Shown in pieces: positions 1 through 12,091 of a stretch of 64,000 bases of DNA. Source of the DNA: Trichoderma breve (lineage: Eukaryota; Ascomycota; Sordariomycetes; Hypocreales; Hypocreaceae). The notes under the pieces were generated by a model that was not told the DNA's origin, searched no databases, and was given only the letters and a program-made list of their open reading frames with translations. Location: assembly GCF_028502605.1 (NCBI RefSeq), contig NC_079235.1, positions 4,278,001 through 4,342,000 on the forward strand. The letters run 5' to 3'. The position numbers and the translations under genes were made by a program. Position 1 is the stretch's first letter. Every line of letters begins with the position of its first letter.

Positions 1-3000
1 TCCAATAACACTTGGCCAGCATATACGGATTCCTATTCCGACAATTAACATCGTCTCATGTCACATACAATCTGCCTGATACAACACTTACTTCCAGTTC
101 CCGGGTTTGCGCTCTATGGCCATTCTGAAAAGCTTGGCAGCAAACTTCCATACTTTGTATTCCGTCATCTGCTCGTGTAGGATCCTCTTGAATGTCCCGG
201 CGCCCATATTCTGAATAAAGAACCGTTCCTGATCGGAGTGTTGGAAGGGCTCCATAGCAAATGGCTCTCGACTTGAGGCATACAGACGCATTCCAAACTT
301 GTGATATAAGTCATGCAGCGGATCTTCGTCGTTGACTTCAATCTCCTGATACCTTGAATGAGACAGGGCCAACGTGTAGCAGTGAATTGCGTTCCTCTGG
401 AATTTGACCAGTTCGGGTCGATCCTTGTTCATCTTGTCAGCGGTCCATAGCACTGCTTCGTCTAGATCGTAATCGAAGCATTCGGCCAGCCGGAACCACG
501 ACTCCCAGCTATCTGAACTGAATTGTAGCTGTAGCCTCAGGAAGGTGGCCCCTATTCGAAGGTCGTCTGTTGCACCTGGTGTCTGGCGTCGGTTCAAATC
601 AACGGCTTTGAACTTGGTCAGTGCTATCATTCCAAGCAAGAAAAACCAGCCGTGCTTTGCCAGCGCAGCTTCCGGTGTATTTGTCGAAACGGCATCTACC
701 GATACCTCTCCGAATAACGCTTGATACAGTCGGAGAGGATGGATGGGCTTTTTGACGAGTTCGGTGAAGTTGCGCAGATTATGGATCATCTGGGGTGTAG
801 ACTTTGGCTGTCCGATAGTTTGTTGCATATGGTCGATAGCCGTCTTGAGATCTGACTTCAACAGGTCTTTCATCGGCATGCGATTTGCCAGGATCATAAC
901 CTTTTCCACTAGCTGCATCGTCTGCCGCTTCTCGAGTTTCTCATGCGGACAGCCATGATCTTGAACTTCCCATACTCCAACACCAAGTTTGAGTCCATAG
1001 AGATCATAAACCACCTGCCCCAGGTAGTCTTCCCAATTTTCAATATTCTTATTCTTAAGCAGTTCCATGCGCATGACTTTAAGGAAGATCTTGTTGGACG
1101 CCTTGCAGCACTTTCGAAGACCAATTACTTGATGAATGGCGGCGAGGAAGTCGGCCAAATCCTTTTCCGGAGCAATGGACTCTTGAAGGGGCAGCCCTGC
1201 TCTAAACATGGTGAATTGCAGACACCAGGTGCGCACCTGCATTTCTCGCAGTTTAGTGATGAGAGATTGGAATGTAGAATTCGAAGACGGTGCTTTCTTG
1301 GCTCCGATCGTGACCTCGTCCTCGCACAAGAATGCAGTGTGAAGAATAGAATTCACCTTGGCAAGAGCACTGCAGCTTGACTTGAGGTGGTCGTCGTCGA
1401 TTATGTCGAATGCAGAGGGGTCGTTCAAGGCCAATGTTAGTGCCTGAATCAGGAGTTCGTCGAGTGACTTCAAGGTCCTCATATAAAGAAGCAGGCGAGA
1501 CTCGTCAGGCAGCTTGGCGTATTTTTCATTCTCCAGATCCGCCACAATGAGTTCAATGCTTCTGAGGTGGCATGAGAATCTCTTGGTTGTGTATTTTATG
1601 GCTTCATATGCATCTCCAAGTCGTGACCACAGAAATAGCCTCAGCTCAGTGCTGCTGCTACGTAGAAATTTCCATAGGTCACGCATGCCTTGGGTTGCAC
1701 AATCCGAGATGGACTGCTTGTTCTTCTGTGACTCCGAATCAGCCGAGGACGCGGCGTCTGACTCCGCCAAATCGTCCTGCTTTTCTACTGATATGCAGAC
1801 AGATGAAGGGTTAAGAACAGGCTCCAGGGTTTCAATAACGTGAACGGGGCTTTCCATCCCTTCTTGGAAAAGGCTGAGGAAGAAATCCATGGTGGTGAGT
1901 TTGGATATCTCTCGATCTGCAGCCGTCGGGGAGATGGTCGGCATAACCACATTGTTTGGTAAAGTCAGCGTATCTACTTTCTCTTCCGACAGGAAATCAC
2001 GAAGTGACGTCCACAACAAGAGAATGTGCTCTCTAACTGGGTTGTCGGAGAGCGATGACACCAAGACAGACGCCCACAAAAACCTTACACAAAGGGGATC
2101 GGTTGGCGGGCGGTTCATGAGGCGCATATATGCCGATGCTAAATCTAGCCATCGCTGAAGTCGGTATTTGGTTTCCATGCGAGTTGCGTAATCAACGGCG
2201 CTGCTAGGGTTGGTGATTCGCTCGTAAATGTCAATGTAGAGCTCAAATACCATGGGGATTAGGGATTCCAAGTCAGCGAGTGCTTCGGGCGAAGAATGCT
2301 GCAGCTCCTCCGAAACGAGTTTGTATAACGATGAGTCGGTTGTGTTCAGCATCTGGACCACCGCAGTCTTCATAGCATCTGACCACTTAAAGGAAGCATA
2401 ACTGGAGCTTATTGTCTTCATCCACTCAAAAACAATATCGTCACTTGTCATATAGTCATGCCTCTCCTCCACTCTCTGAGCGAAATCTCTCAAGCCTTTG
2501 GCTTCATCGAAAGGAACATTCACAGCTTGATCCTCAGATCCAGTCTTGGCATGCTCCAAGAAGGAAGAGAGCCCCAGAGTCGCTTGTTCTTTCTTGTTAA
2601 GAAAAACCATGGCAACGTCCTCTTTGAAGTCGGCAATCAGCGTGCGCAAGTCTTTGGCTCCCACATGAGTGAATTTGGACAACCGATTCTCTGCGACGCA
2701 CAGGTTTATAACCTCATCGAGGTACTCAAAAGTTTCTTTATCCTCAACTCCAATAGTCTCGAGTAAGTTCTTTGTCATGGTAAAGAGATGTTGATCAGCT
2801 TCTTGAAAAGGCCGAAGTTGATTAGCAATCAGAGTATTCGGATCGGGAGCTTCTTCGGCTTGGGACGTTTCCGCTCTCCTACGGACTCTTTTGCTCCTCT
2901 TTTCAGTCACATTCTCCTCATCAGCACCGTCTGGTAATCCCGCGGCGGACTGTGATCGCTTCCTGGCTGACTGCTGCGCGTTGGACTCCTTTTGCGTCCC

Positions 3001-4304
3001 GTCAGAGCCTTTGGTAGCGTCATCCACAACATCAAACGCTTGGCTCCCTTTCGACTCAACTGGCGGCGTTACAGACGCTTTCTCGTCCTTTCCATTTGTA
3101 ACTGCAGCCTTTTTCTCTTCGGGAACAATGCCATTCTGGGGCTCCTTGGTGGTCTCATCTCGCGATTCCTCCATCTCTGTGTCCTGCTTGGTCGTTTGCA
3201 AGATTAGTCTGCAAACTTCCAAAGCATCCTTTGTGCTCTCAACACATTTCATGAGCTCAAATCCGAGATCAGACCACGATTCAACATTCTTGCTCGACGA
3301 TTCTACGTCGCTCGCAATGGATATGGTCTCATCGGCATTGTCGGCGGGTAGCAGCTGCTGGGTAATCTGCATTTCTGGCGGAATGGAGAGGGTCGAGGTC
3401 GGGTCTGGCAAGAATGGGATAGGGTCAAGATGACGTTTCAATATTGACGGTAGTTTTTTCTTTAGCCAAGGCGCCATGGCAGGGTGTGACAATGCCATGT
3501 CGTCGCCGAGGAGATTCAAGTACATCTTGAGCTGCTCTCCAGCCAAGCTCTCCGCGAGAGAGGGGGGTTCAACCTCCATTACAGCTGGATCATCATCTAG
3601 CTCTATTGCAGCCTCTAGACAGTATCGTTTGATTCTTCCGCTATTCATTGCGCCAGCAAATCTCGCCGTTTTTCTCCATAGCTCTGGATCTGAAGGGTCC
3701 TGATCCAGGGCCGAAGTCCAGCTGTCAAGAACTTTCTTTCCCTGGTCGCTGCGATAGTATATCTGGAGCTTGTTGCTCCATTCGGGATTTGAGCTTCTCT
3801 CATCTTTCAGTTTGTCCAGGTAAAACTGTCCATAGTTCTTATAGGAGAGGTAAAGTGCGAGCGCAAGACTAGCAGCCACTCCATCGGCGCCGCCCGCGGC
3901 CACATCGAGTCCATCGGCAAACGATTCGGGTGCTGAAGTTTCTGCCTGGCCATCGGCTTGTAGCTCCGTTCGCTCGTAGTCGGTTTTCGCTTCTCGATAC
4001 TTGAATATCTCCGACTCGAAAAGCTCGTCGTAGGCTGCGCTGGCGGCTTCACGGGACCGTATGCCTTGCGCGTGGAGCTTTAACGCATTCTGAAAGCGCT
4101 TGAGAGCTTCGTCGACCTGCAGCAGACGTCAGCATCCGAGACTGTTGATAGTATGCATGTGTGCAACTCACGTGAAGCTCCTTGGTGGTATCGATCTGCT
4201 CGTCGATGTTTTCCTCCGGCTCAAGGTTGATGGCCTGGAAGGCGGGCTGCGGCAAAGGGTCAGTATGGGCATCATCAGGGGAGCAAGGCAATTGGACGCA
4301 CCAT
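1..4304 (-). CDS. HIR3: HIR complex subunit Hir3 (CABIN1 homologue), 3' part outside window
   Basis: Large TPR-type scaffold of the HIR histone H3-H4 chaperone complex, which deposits nucleosomes independently of replication and represses histone genes; nuclear. Exons inferred: 4302-4304 (ATG only), 4172-4246, 92-4116 and 1-32, with introns of 55, 55 and 59 bp carrying GTGCGT, GTGAGT and GTAAGT donors; intron 1 has a CTGAC branch site. About 1,378 codons are visible. The protein starts [14 protein letters not shown], then TPR-like helices, a low-complexity acidic/basic stretch (about residues 330-460, with KR-rich NLS-like clusters), then a long helical-repeat body. The apparent TAA at 88-90 lies inside a GTAAGT donor: splicing to position 32 continues in frame as [10 protein letters not shown], so the gene runs off the left edge. 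The family is recognised from overall sequence character, not from a search. Confidence 0.85.
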
Positions 4305-4926
4305 GATCGCAAGCGATATGCGAACACTGACAAAGCCAGCATTCGCGATAGTGTGTGTTGGAGTTGCAGGTTGGTGGAAGCCGGGGGTTCATCTGGCCCT
4401 TGAATGACGTTTGGCTGCACTGCTCAATCAACCTGGCGCGTCGCGTTAATTCAATTGGCCCGAGGCGATAAGATTAAGCCAGTGCAGCAGTGCCTGTCGT
4501 GTCCTGTGCTGTGCTGTACCGAAACGACCTGCAGCGCCCGCAGTACACAGAACCGCACCGCTTGGAGCTCAGTGCTCAGTGCTCAGAAGCCGCTGTAGCG
4601 CTGTAGCAGAGGGATGTGGCGCACCAACAGCTGACTAAGACGCCGCCGCCAGGGGCCAAATATAGGCGTGGATCGCTATCAGTTGAGGCCTGTAATGCCG
4701 TACCTTGGTATGTACCTTGGCTCCACGTGCAGGCGCAGCGAGGCTGGTCATACGTGGTCAGTGTGGCCCATGAATCCTTGCTCGAAGCTCGATAGCTCCT
4801 CCAATCCCACGGTTTGCGCAACAGTTGCTGCTCTGCATGGCTGCTTGCATGCCTGACCGAACCCTCAATCTCTCGAATCCAGCTCCATCCCATTGACCGC
4901 GCAATTGCGTGAGCCTGCTTGCCGCC
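4305..4926. promoter_or_regulatory. Divergent promoter interval HIR3 / exomer gene
   Basis: 622 bp between two start codons pointing away from each other, so it must hold both promoters. It contains CTCAGTGCTCAGTGCTCAG (about 4569-4587) and GTACCTTGGTATGTACCTTGG-like direct repeats near 4690-4710. No convincing TATA box or extra gene was seen. Confidence 0.5.
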
Positions 4927-7321
4927 ATGGTTGCGCCAGCAGTGCCTGAGTGAGCCTCCCGCCATAACTGACAGCTTCACACGACGCCGCCTAACAGTTC
5001 ATCAGATTATCCGAGGACGTCCTCCACGAGTCGATCGATGCCAGGACAGAGTCGCTTGCAGCATTGCGAGAGCTGGGCCCGCCGGATCTTGTGCATCTCG
5101 TGAAGCAAGCAGTGCGCAATCCGGGAAAGCAGGTTAGCAATAGCGACAATCCCGGAGCACGAGACAGGGTAGCTAACGTTCAGGTGTAATTACAGGCCGG
5201 CGTCTACCATCACGTTACCGGTGTCGATGCGTCGTCTTCGGCAAGTCTTGCGGCTTATATCAACACGCTGACGTACAGAGACCATGACCCAAATACAACC
5301 ACCAGGATCGTCGAGGGTGTATACTGGTAGGTGGCAGAGACTGTCCTATGCGACTGCTACTTGCGAAACAAGACTTGGGAATGCTAACACTGGCAAAGTT
5401 GCTACAATGCTTTCTCTCGGTTAGACATGCGGGTGCATGTGTCGATTCCCGGAACTGTCGAGAGCTACTGTGTTGACGAGCGAGGCGAAAAGCGAAAGGC
5501 ATCAGACGACCTGTGGCTGGAAACATATCTCTGCAGCGTCCTAAGAGCATACTCGTACGCCGACGATGGTAGTGGCGACAGCATCCGCAAGATTGTTGGC
5601 GTCCGAAGATTCAATCCTGTCACCAACACAGAGACTGAGCATCGCTTTCTTAACGCAGCCGAACAGCTCTTCTTCAGGGGTACGAAGAGTTCAAGATGGT
5701 TGAAGTTGTGTACGACAGCAGGCTAATATCATTATAGGATGGCAACTAGGATCCGATTCTATTGTCCAGGTCCCTACGAATGTATCAAATCATCTCACCA
5801 CCGGATTACTCAAGTATCTCGAGACTACCGGCCGCTATACATCCGGCATCAACCTCTTCGAGAAGCTTCGCACTCAAAGTGTCGAGGTTGCATCGCTGTT
5901 AGCAAAGGTTATGTTCATGGGCCATGAGGAAGTGTCGGGTGTAAAAGTTCTCTATCAATCGCTTCAACAAACTCCAATGGACTATGTCATGCTCGACACA
6001 CAGGCAGACTTCCTCTTGAAGAAGGCGTTGAAAGCCGAGACACCGGAGTTGAAGGAGGAGAGGCTCAAGATGGCTCTCGGCTGTGCAGACCGCAGTACCA
6101 TTGCGGCGCCGAGCGAATTTGGCACTTGGGCCAGGTTGGCTCAAGTCTATGTTGCCATGGAGGACTGGGAGAATGCTCTAACAATTCTAAACTCGTGCCC
6201 CATGTTCACTTACCAGGACAAGGACTCTCCTCTGATGCCTGAGCCGAGAGACGTTCACCTGCCCACCCTTCCCGAAACACGCCTTGATGAGATTGACAGC
6301 GAACCAGAGTCGAGATACTCAGAACAAGTCGACCCGAGTTTACTGAGTCTGAGGGCAGCATCCTACCGCGGTACATTTAAAAAGGCGTACAGCATCTTGA
6401 CGGAAATGACGTCCAAGATTGGTTGGGATCAGCTTTTAAAGATTCGCAGCAACGTCTTTGTCATGGAAGATGAGTACCGTACCGAGAAGCAGGAAGCCAC
6501 CCAGGCTGCCCAGCCGAAGCGGAGCCCTAGTATGGATGGCCTTCGCGGCACACCAGACCCAACTACGAATGGTGACGAGGGCTCGGACAATGAGGATGAG
6601 AAGGCCTCAGAGCCGGCTGCAACGACATTGGCCCCCAACGGAGAGGGCGGTGGAGTTGAGAAGCCTTCCAGTACAGTGGACCCAGATGAGGTCAAGGCCG
6701 ATAATGAGAACGTGAGTCAAGATAACTCCTTTGCGCAAACACCAGCCATTACTATTTATTGACACATTGAGGGTATAGGGTACCAATGCTGATGACCATC
6801 TCTCCAAACTAAACACCAAGCGACTCTGCGAGCGTTGGCTTGATAGCTTGTTCATGGTTCTCTATGAAGATCTGCGGGTCTACACAATCTGGCGCACGCA
6901 AATGGCTCAGTACCGCGCGCAGCAGATACAATACAAGAAGTCGGCGGAGGAGTGGGAGATTCTCGGTTCGCTTGCAGAACGTCTGCAACACTTTGATGAG
7001 GCCGCCGAGGCATACCGTGCCTGCTTGTCCCTGCGCTTCAGTCCCAAGGCCCTGGCTGGCGTGCTCCGCGTCTTTGAGAAGACCAAGAGCACGAGAGAGA
7101 CGGTGGCGGCAGTGATTCGACTGGTTACCTGGCAGTACAGATGGTACAGCGAGTTCAGCCCGGAGCTCCTGCATACCATCCGGACCTTGATCGAGGATGA
7201 AGGCGCCGTCAAAGTCAGGAGCATCATCCAAGCGACAAGCCTCCCTCAGCATGTGCTTGATCTGACGCATCACTATGCGGCCCTATGCGCAACCTTCCGC
7301 AGCAGCGGCACAGATGGCTAA
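4927..7321 (+). CDS. Exomer subunit, ChAPs family (Bud7/Bch1-like)
   Basis: Cargo-selecting subunit of exomer, the Chs5-dependent coat at the trans-Golgi that exports chitin synthase and other cell-surface proteins. Six exons inferred: 4927-4949, 5006-5132, 5196-5326, 5399-5679, 5738-6711 and 6779-7321; they sum to 692 residues in one frame. Every intron has a GT donor and AG acceptor, and CTAAC/CTAAT-type branch sites are visible in most. The protein reads as a conserved N-terminal block (YHHVTGVDASSSASLAAYIN, then CCYNAFSRLDMR), helical TPR-like repeats and a C-terminal block around RLCERWLDSLFMVLYEDLR. A low-complexity D/E/A-rich insert at about residues 445-520 looks disordered and is interrupted by the last intron. 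Filamentous fungi usually carry one such gene where yeast has four paralogues, so I leave the paralogue name open. It is transcribed away from HIR3. Confidence 0.88.
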
Positions 7322-7807
7322 TATGGGAAAGGGTGGCTGCAACGGGGAGAACTGGCTGGGGCCGTCAATCTGGAAGGGGGATCTGGAGATGGGAATACTA
7401 AAAAGGGGGGCACATTGAAACCTAGCGATTAGCAGAGGGCAGCATATCATATCCAAGATATTAAACAGCATGCAACAATATTGAGGTTGGTGATGGAGGT
7501 TGAGGCTGTTAAGGCTGCTTACTTTATATAATTACATCGAATGGGACTTTACACACACAACGTCACCGCGGGGCTGTTTCCGTGCTCTTGTACTCCGTAG
7601 GGATTCCGCTAGTGGGCAGCTCAGTGAGGGAGCAGGCGGGGCAGCTCTTTATCGCTGAAGCCGCTGAAATCTTTCCGCTATCCAAAATTTCGACCCGCCA
7701 AGCTTTTTACCACTTAACCCAACCTCATTTCTAAGCACTTCTGACTGCAGTTTCTCGTTTCTCCCGGCGTCTCTATACGATAAACTACAGCTCTCTCGGC
7801 TTTCACA
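7322..7807. other. Intergenic, exomer gene to GPN1
   Basis: 486 bp between tandem genes. The left part should be 3'UTR of the exomer gene; the right part is a CT-rich leader of GPN1 (TTCTCGTTTCTCCC near 7753). No other gene was seen. Confidence 0.45.
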
Positions 7808-9071
7808 ATGGCTTCATCATCTACCGGCGGCGCCCCATCGATATCGGCGTCGTCGCCCCCCGCCATTGTCTGCGTTGGCATGGCTGGTAAGCTTTCATAG
7901 CAGCGAGCCTCTCCTCGCATCATACAACCATCTAACGCTGCTGCGCCAAATCATAGGCTCGGGCAAGACGACCTTTATGCAGAGAATTAACGCCCATCTT
8001 CACTCAAAAAACACGCCTCCCTATGTCATCAATCTCGACCCCGCGGTCCTCAATGTTCCCTTCGAAAGCAACATCGATATTCGAGACTCGGTCAACTATG
8101 AGGAGGTCATGAAGCAGTACAACCTAGGACCCAACGGAGGAATTCTAACGTCGCTCAACCTCTTCGCTACAAAGGTCGACCAGATTGTCAACCTGCTGGA
8201 GAAGCGCTCAAAGCCCGACCCCGAACACCCCGAACGCAAGCCTATCGACCGAATCCTGGTTGACACGCCCGGTCAAATCGAAGCCTTTGTATGGTCCGCC
8301 TCGGGAACTATTCTGTTGGAGTCTCTTGCATCATCATTCCCAACGGTTATCGCCTACATCATTGATACACCGCGGACGGCTTCGACATCCACCTTCATGT
8401 CCAACATGCTCTATGCCTGTTCCATTCTCTACAAGACCAAGCTACCCATGATCCTCGTCTTCAACAAGACTGACGTCAAAGACGCTTCATTCGCCAAGGA
8501 GTGGATGACGGACTTCGAAGCATTCCAGGAAGCTCTGCGCCGCGATGAGAATTCCGACACATTTGGAGGCCAAGAAGGTTTTGGAAGTGGTGGAAGTGGT
8601 TACATGGGCAGCCTACTCAACTCCATGAGTTTGGTGCTGGAGGAGTTTTATTCGCATCTCAGCATGGTGGGCGTCAGCTCACGAATGGGAACGGGTATTG
8701 ATGAGTTCTTCGAGGCCGTCGAGGAAAAGAGAAAGGAGTTTTTGGACGATTATCTGCCGGAACTGGAGCGACGAAGGGAAGAGAGGGAGGAGCGGAAGAA
8801 GAAGACCCGTGAAGAGGAGCTGGATAAGATGATGCAGGGTATGTCGGGCATATCGGTTGACGCCAAGAACGTGGCCGAGAAGGGACCGATCAGGGTCACC
8901 AACGATGACGACGACGTGGATGTTCCAAGCGACAACGACGATGATGACGATGAGGATGACGAAACAACCAAGGAGGGTCTACAGGCTAGATACGCCGCCG
9001 CCATGGAAGGCAAGGACGAAGGCATCTTGGGCGACGCGAGCTTTGCGAAATACCTGCACATGCAACGGTAA
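7808..9071 (+). CDS. GPN1: GPN-loop GTPase 1 (Npa3/XAB1)
   Basis: Cytoplasmic GTPase required for assembly and nuclear import of RNA polymerase II. Exons are 7808-7886 and 7957-9071 (intron GTAAGC...ATAG), giving 397 residues. The intron falls inside the P-loop: GMAG|SGKTT is rebuilt only by splicing, which supports the model. Further motifs are LGPNGG (the GPN insert that defines the family and completes the partner subunit's active site), DTPGQIE (G3) and NKTDV (G4). The C-terminal third is a charged coiled-coil stretch ([13 protein letters not shown]) followed by a poly-acidic tail and a short conserved-looking end. It converges with RPB12, itself a polymerase subunit. Certainty is very high because all G motifs are intact. 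Confidence 0.96.
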
Positions 9072-9412
9072 CGCAACGTGAGGGGGCATTTGGAGGGCGT
9101 ACAGGTAGTTACGGCGTTTTTTGGGAACCAGGTGAAACACATGGGTGCAAAAGGAACTTGGCTATGTAAAGTTTTCATGATTTGAGGTGTGCGAAAAGAA
9201 GAAAGAAAAAATCTAGGCGGCTTTTGGGGCGCGCATTTGCATAAACAAGTAATATCAAAAAATTCCCCTTTGATAATGACATCTGACTCCCTTTGTGATC
9301 CCTGATTATCTCCCAAAAACTCCTCGAGTGCGATCTATAATGTGTGTTTGCTTTTGAATTGTTCTTTACTGTGATTCCCGCTGAGAGTAATAATTCCGCT
9401 CCATCTATGCGC
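9072..9412. other. Convergent 3' interval GPN1 / RPB12
   Basis: 341 bp shared by the 3' ends of two convergent genes. It is AT-richer than its neighbours and no ORF is supported, so 3'UTRs may meet or overlap here. Confidence 0.45.
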
Positions 9413-9714
9413 CTATCGAGCCTCGAACTGCACCATTCTACACCACACAACGTCAGCAAAAACCTCCCCATCCAGCACAAGCAACGCAAACAAACTCACC
9501 GCTTCGTACGCTCCTTGTACAGCACTCGGCCGGCGCAGTGCGGGCAGGCAACCAGCGCGTCCTTGCTAAGGGTGACGTTGCCGCCGCAGTCGCCGCAGAT
9601 GTATGTCATGACGGAGCGGCTCTCGTGTCGCTCGCCGCCAGTCGCGCCGCGGGTCATGCCTCCTGCTGAGGCGCCGGCGCCGGCGGTAGGGACTTGGTAC
9701 TCTTCGCGAGGCAT
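9413..9714 (-). CDS. RPB12: RNA polymerases I/II/III subunit RPABC4 (Rpb12/ABC10-alpha)
   Basis: Small zinc-binding subunit shared by the three nuclear RNA polymerases. Exons are 9500-9714 and 9413-9437 with a 62-bp intron (GTGAGT donor, GCTGACG branch site, TGTAG acceptor); the total is 79 residues. The C-terminal half is diagnostic: YICGDCGGNVTLSKD, then CPHCAGRVLYKERTKR, with the two CxxC pairs that bind one zinc, and a second exon that supplies only MVQFEAR. The N-terminal ~35 residues are Gly/Ala/Thr-rich and variable. The ATG at 9712-9714 was chosen because the reading frame upstream of it is leader-like; an in-frame upstream start is possible but unlikely. Confidence 0.95.
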
Positions 9715-10642
9715 GGCTGGCTGTTTCGATGTAGATGGTGGTTTGGGGGCGAGATGTGGGTGTGAGGATGGGAGAAGGCTGGTTTGCGGGCGTGGATGAT
9801 GAGTGATGGAAGGGGAGAGAAAATAGTGGCGGTGGAGGAGAATTTTGTCCGGCAGAATTGGGCGGTGGGGGAGCAGTGATGTATGAGCTTTACACTTTGG
9901 AAGTAACTTCTTCACGACTACCTCTTGCAGATATTCAACACAACTACCTGTTGAATTGATGACACAAGGCAGTGATATCTAAAATATTGAATAGTTGAAT
10001 ACAGTTGTCAAAAACAAACCGTTCATGACCAATTTCTTATTGTGCAATTTCACTTTTTCCCGCCAACCGTCTGTCCAGGTTAGTTCGATTCTTCACAGCA
10101 GCTTCGAGCATTAAGTAATCACAGCTCTACCACGAACGCTCAGCATACAGTACCTCGGCAACTGGTTCACTTGTCTGCCGACCCCAGACGCTCGCCTCGC
10201 CTATCTTACGATCACTTCTCTACAATTCATTGGCTACTTCTGTACATATCGCCGTTTGAACAATCATCACTATCAGTCTACGAGAAAATCCGACATTGTT
10301 CACTGCAGACTGAAGGCCTTGCAAAATCCAGTCCAGTGATTTAGCCGCAGTCGATTTAGCGGGTTTGATCTTTTGCTGGGATCTGTTGATTACGACTTCG
10401 ATTTTCCGCCAATTTGATCGATACCATGCCCTGCGATTCTAGCTGACCATTGTCTCGGGCCAAGCTAAGAAAAGCAAAGCAGCAGAAAGAAGAGGGCGAC
10501 TCAATTCAATCCCTTCTTCCTTGTCTCTCTTGTGGGAAATTCGTCCAATTCCCATATACACAACACCTACGGCAAAAGCAAGCAGCATCGCCATCAAGCA
10601 AACGAGAGAGACAACACAACAACAGTCTCAAGCGCAGCAAAA
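9715..10642. promoter_or_regulatory. Divergent promoter interval RPB12 / HIT gene
   Basis: 928 bp between divergent start codons. The HIT-proximal half has CT/CA-rich leader sequence and CAAAATG at the start. No further gene is supported. Confidence 0.45.
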
Positions 10643-11239
10643 ATGCACACCTCATTCGACCCGTCGCTCCCCCCTCCCACGATCCGCGAAGAAGACTGCC
10701 CCTTCTGCGCCATCGCCGCCGCCCACCCGCCCTTCTCCCCCATCGACCCTCCCAACCCGTTCCCCTCGAACTTGACGGCGCCCCAGTCCTTCGTCGTCCT
10801 GTCCACGCCCGCGCTCATCGCCTTCCTCGACATCCTGCCCCTCAGCCACGGCCACCTGCTCCTCTGCACGCGCGCCCACCGGCCAAAACTGACGGACGTG
10901 ACCAACCCGGAGGCGCGCGACCTGGGCGGCTACATCCGCCTGCTGTCCGCGGCGCTGGTGCGCGCCACGGGCATCGCCGACTGGAACGTGGTGCAGAACA
11001 ACGGCGCCGCGGCGGCGCAGGTCGTACCGCATATGCACTACCATCTCATCCCGCGGCCCGAGATTCGTGCCAGCGGGAGGTTTCGCGAGAGCTTCACCAT
11101 GTTTGGGAGGGGGCAGAGGGAGGAGCTGGATGAGGATGAGGCGGAGCACTTGGCTGAGGAGCTGAGGCAGCAGATTGCGGAGATTTTGAGGGAGGAGCAG
11201 GATGAGGCGGAGAGCAAACTTCCGAAACAAAAACTATAA
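10643..11239 (+). CDS. HIT-family nucleotide hydrolase (HINT/Hnt1-like)
   Basis: Histidine-triad hydrolase or transferase acting on nucleotide phosphoramidates or related nucleotides. Intronless, 198 residues. The HIT signature HMHYHLIPR places the triad at H130, H132 and H134, the last acting as nucleophile. C19-P-F-C22 near the N terminus is the zinc-binding pair seen in HINT-branch proteins. The core LSTPALIAFLDILPLSHGHLL block and the WNVVQNN strand fit the fold. The C terminus (about 158-198) is an acidic helical extension. The start was taken at CAAAATG; the frame stays open to another ATG at 10532, so a longer N terminus cannot be excluded. Aprataxin-type (Hnt3) is unlikely because there is no C-terminal zinc finger. 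Confidence 0.9.
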   Translation: MHTSFDPSLPPPTIREEDCPFCAIAAAHPPFSPIDPPNPFPSNLTAPQSFVVLSTPALIAFLDILPLSHGHLLLCTRAHRPKLTDVTNPEARDLGGYIRLLSAALVRATGIADWNVVQNNGAAAAQVVPHMHYHLIPRPEIRASGRFRESFTMFGRGQREELDEDEAEHLAEELRQQIAEILREEQDEAESKLPKQKL

Positions 11240-12091
11240 AGCGAGAGGACCCTGTCATTTTTTGTTGATTTTATGTGTTTTTTTCTTTCGTCTTGAGCGG
11301 CATACGTTTTGGCGGCAGAGAGCCTAGAGAGAGCGATTAGACACTGCGACTTGCATTAGACCATGTTCTCGTCAACGCTGGGCGCCGAGGTAGATGGAAT
11401 TTCGATTGAATGTAATTAAAGCCAATGATGTACAAATCTACTTTTCCCTTTACCAATGCCTTTTTTGCTTATAGTAAAAGGATCTTGAATACAAGTCAAA
11501 ACATCTTTCGGGTCATTTGCGAGTGAGCACTGCTTGAAAGCCGACTGCGCTTTGTGTTGTCACTCACGTTGAGAACCTAAGCCCTTATCCTTACAGAAAT
11601 GACCAATCGTCAAAAATCTCTGTGGATTCGTAGAGCAAACTCGTACTTCGTATTTTAATCCAATATGTATGGAGACACAAATGCGACATTGACGCTTGAT
11701 TTCGCCAATCCTCGTTCCGACGCCCGGACATTTGTACGGCACGGCCCGAAATGATACGCGACAAAGGCAGCTGGGCATCGCTACCTACCTGGTAGTAGTA
11801 ACCATGCGCGCGCACTCGACGGATAGACGGGAAAAGATAAATAAAGCTGAACCCTGAAGCATTTACATTGACTACTTGCAGAGGCATGCGCCCGCCGAAG
11901 ACTAAGGCATGTTGGTGAGAGATCAATATCACATTATTGACTAATAGGGCCCTGTTACGCCCGTCCAAAATCCATATCCAGATGTACTCCCCCCGATATT
12001 GCCAAACATGGTACACCAAGGTACTCCCATTCTGTCTGCCCAGTACGTGCAGCTTCAAGGGTTTTAAAAAGAAAACATATTCAAGTTTCTT
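11240..12091. other. Convergent 3' interval
   Basis: 852 bp between the 3' ends of the HIT gene and the acidic-protein gene. Short chance ORFs only; no gene supported. Confidence 0.45.

Noticed and set aside
86..91. Stop codon ending HIR3 at position 88
   Set aside because: The TAA is within a consensus GTAAGT donor; splicing to 32 continues a conserved-looking frame, and family members are longer.
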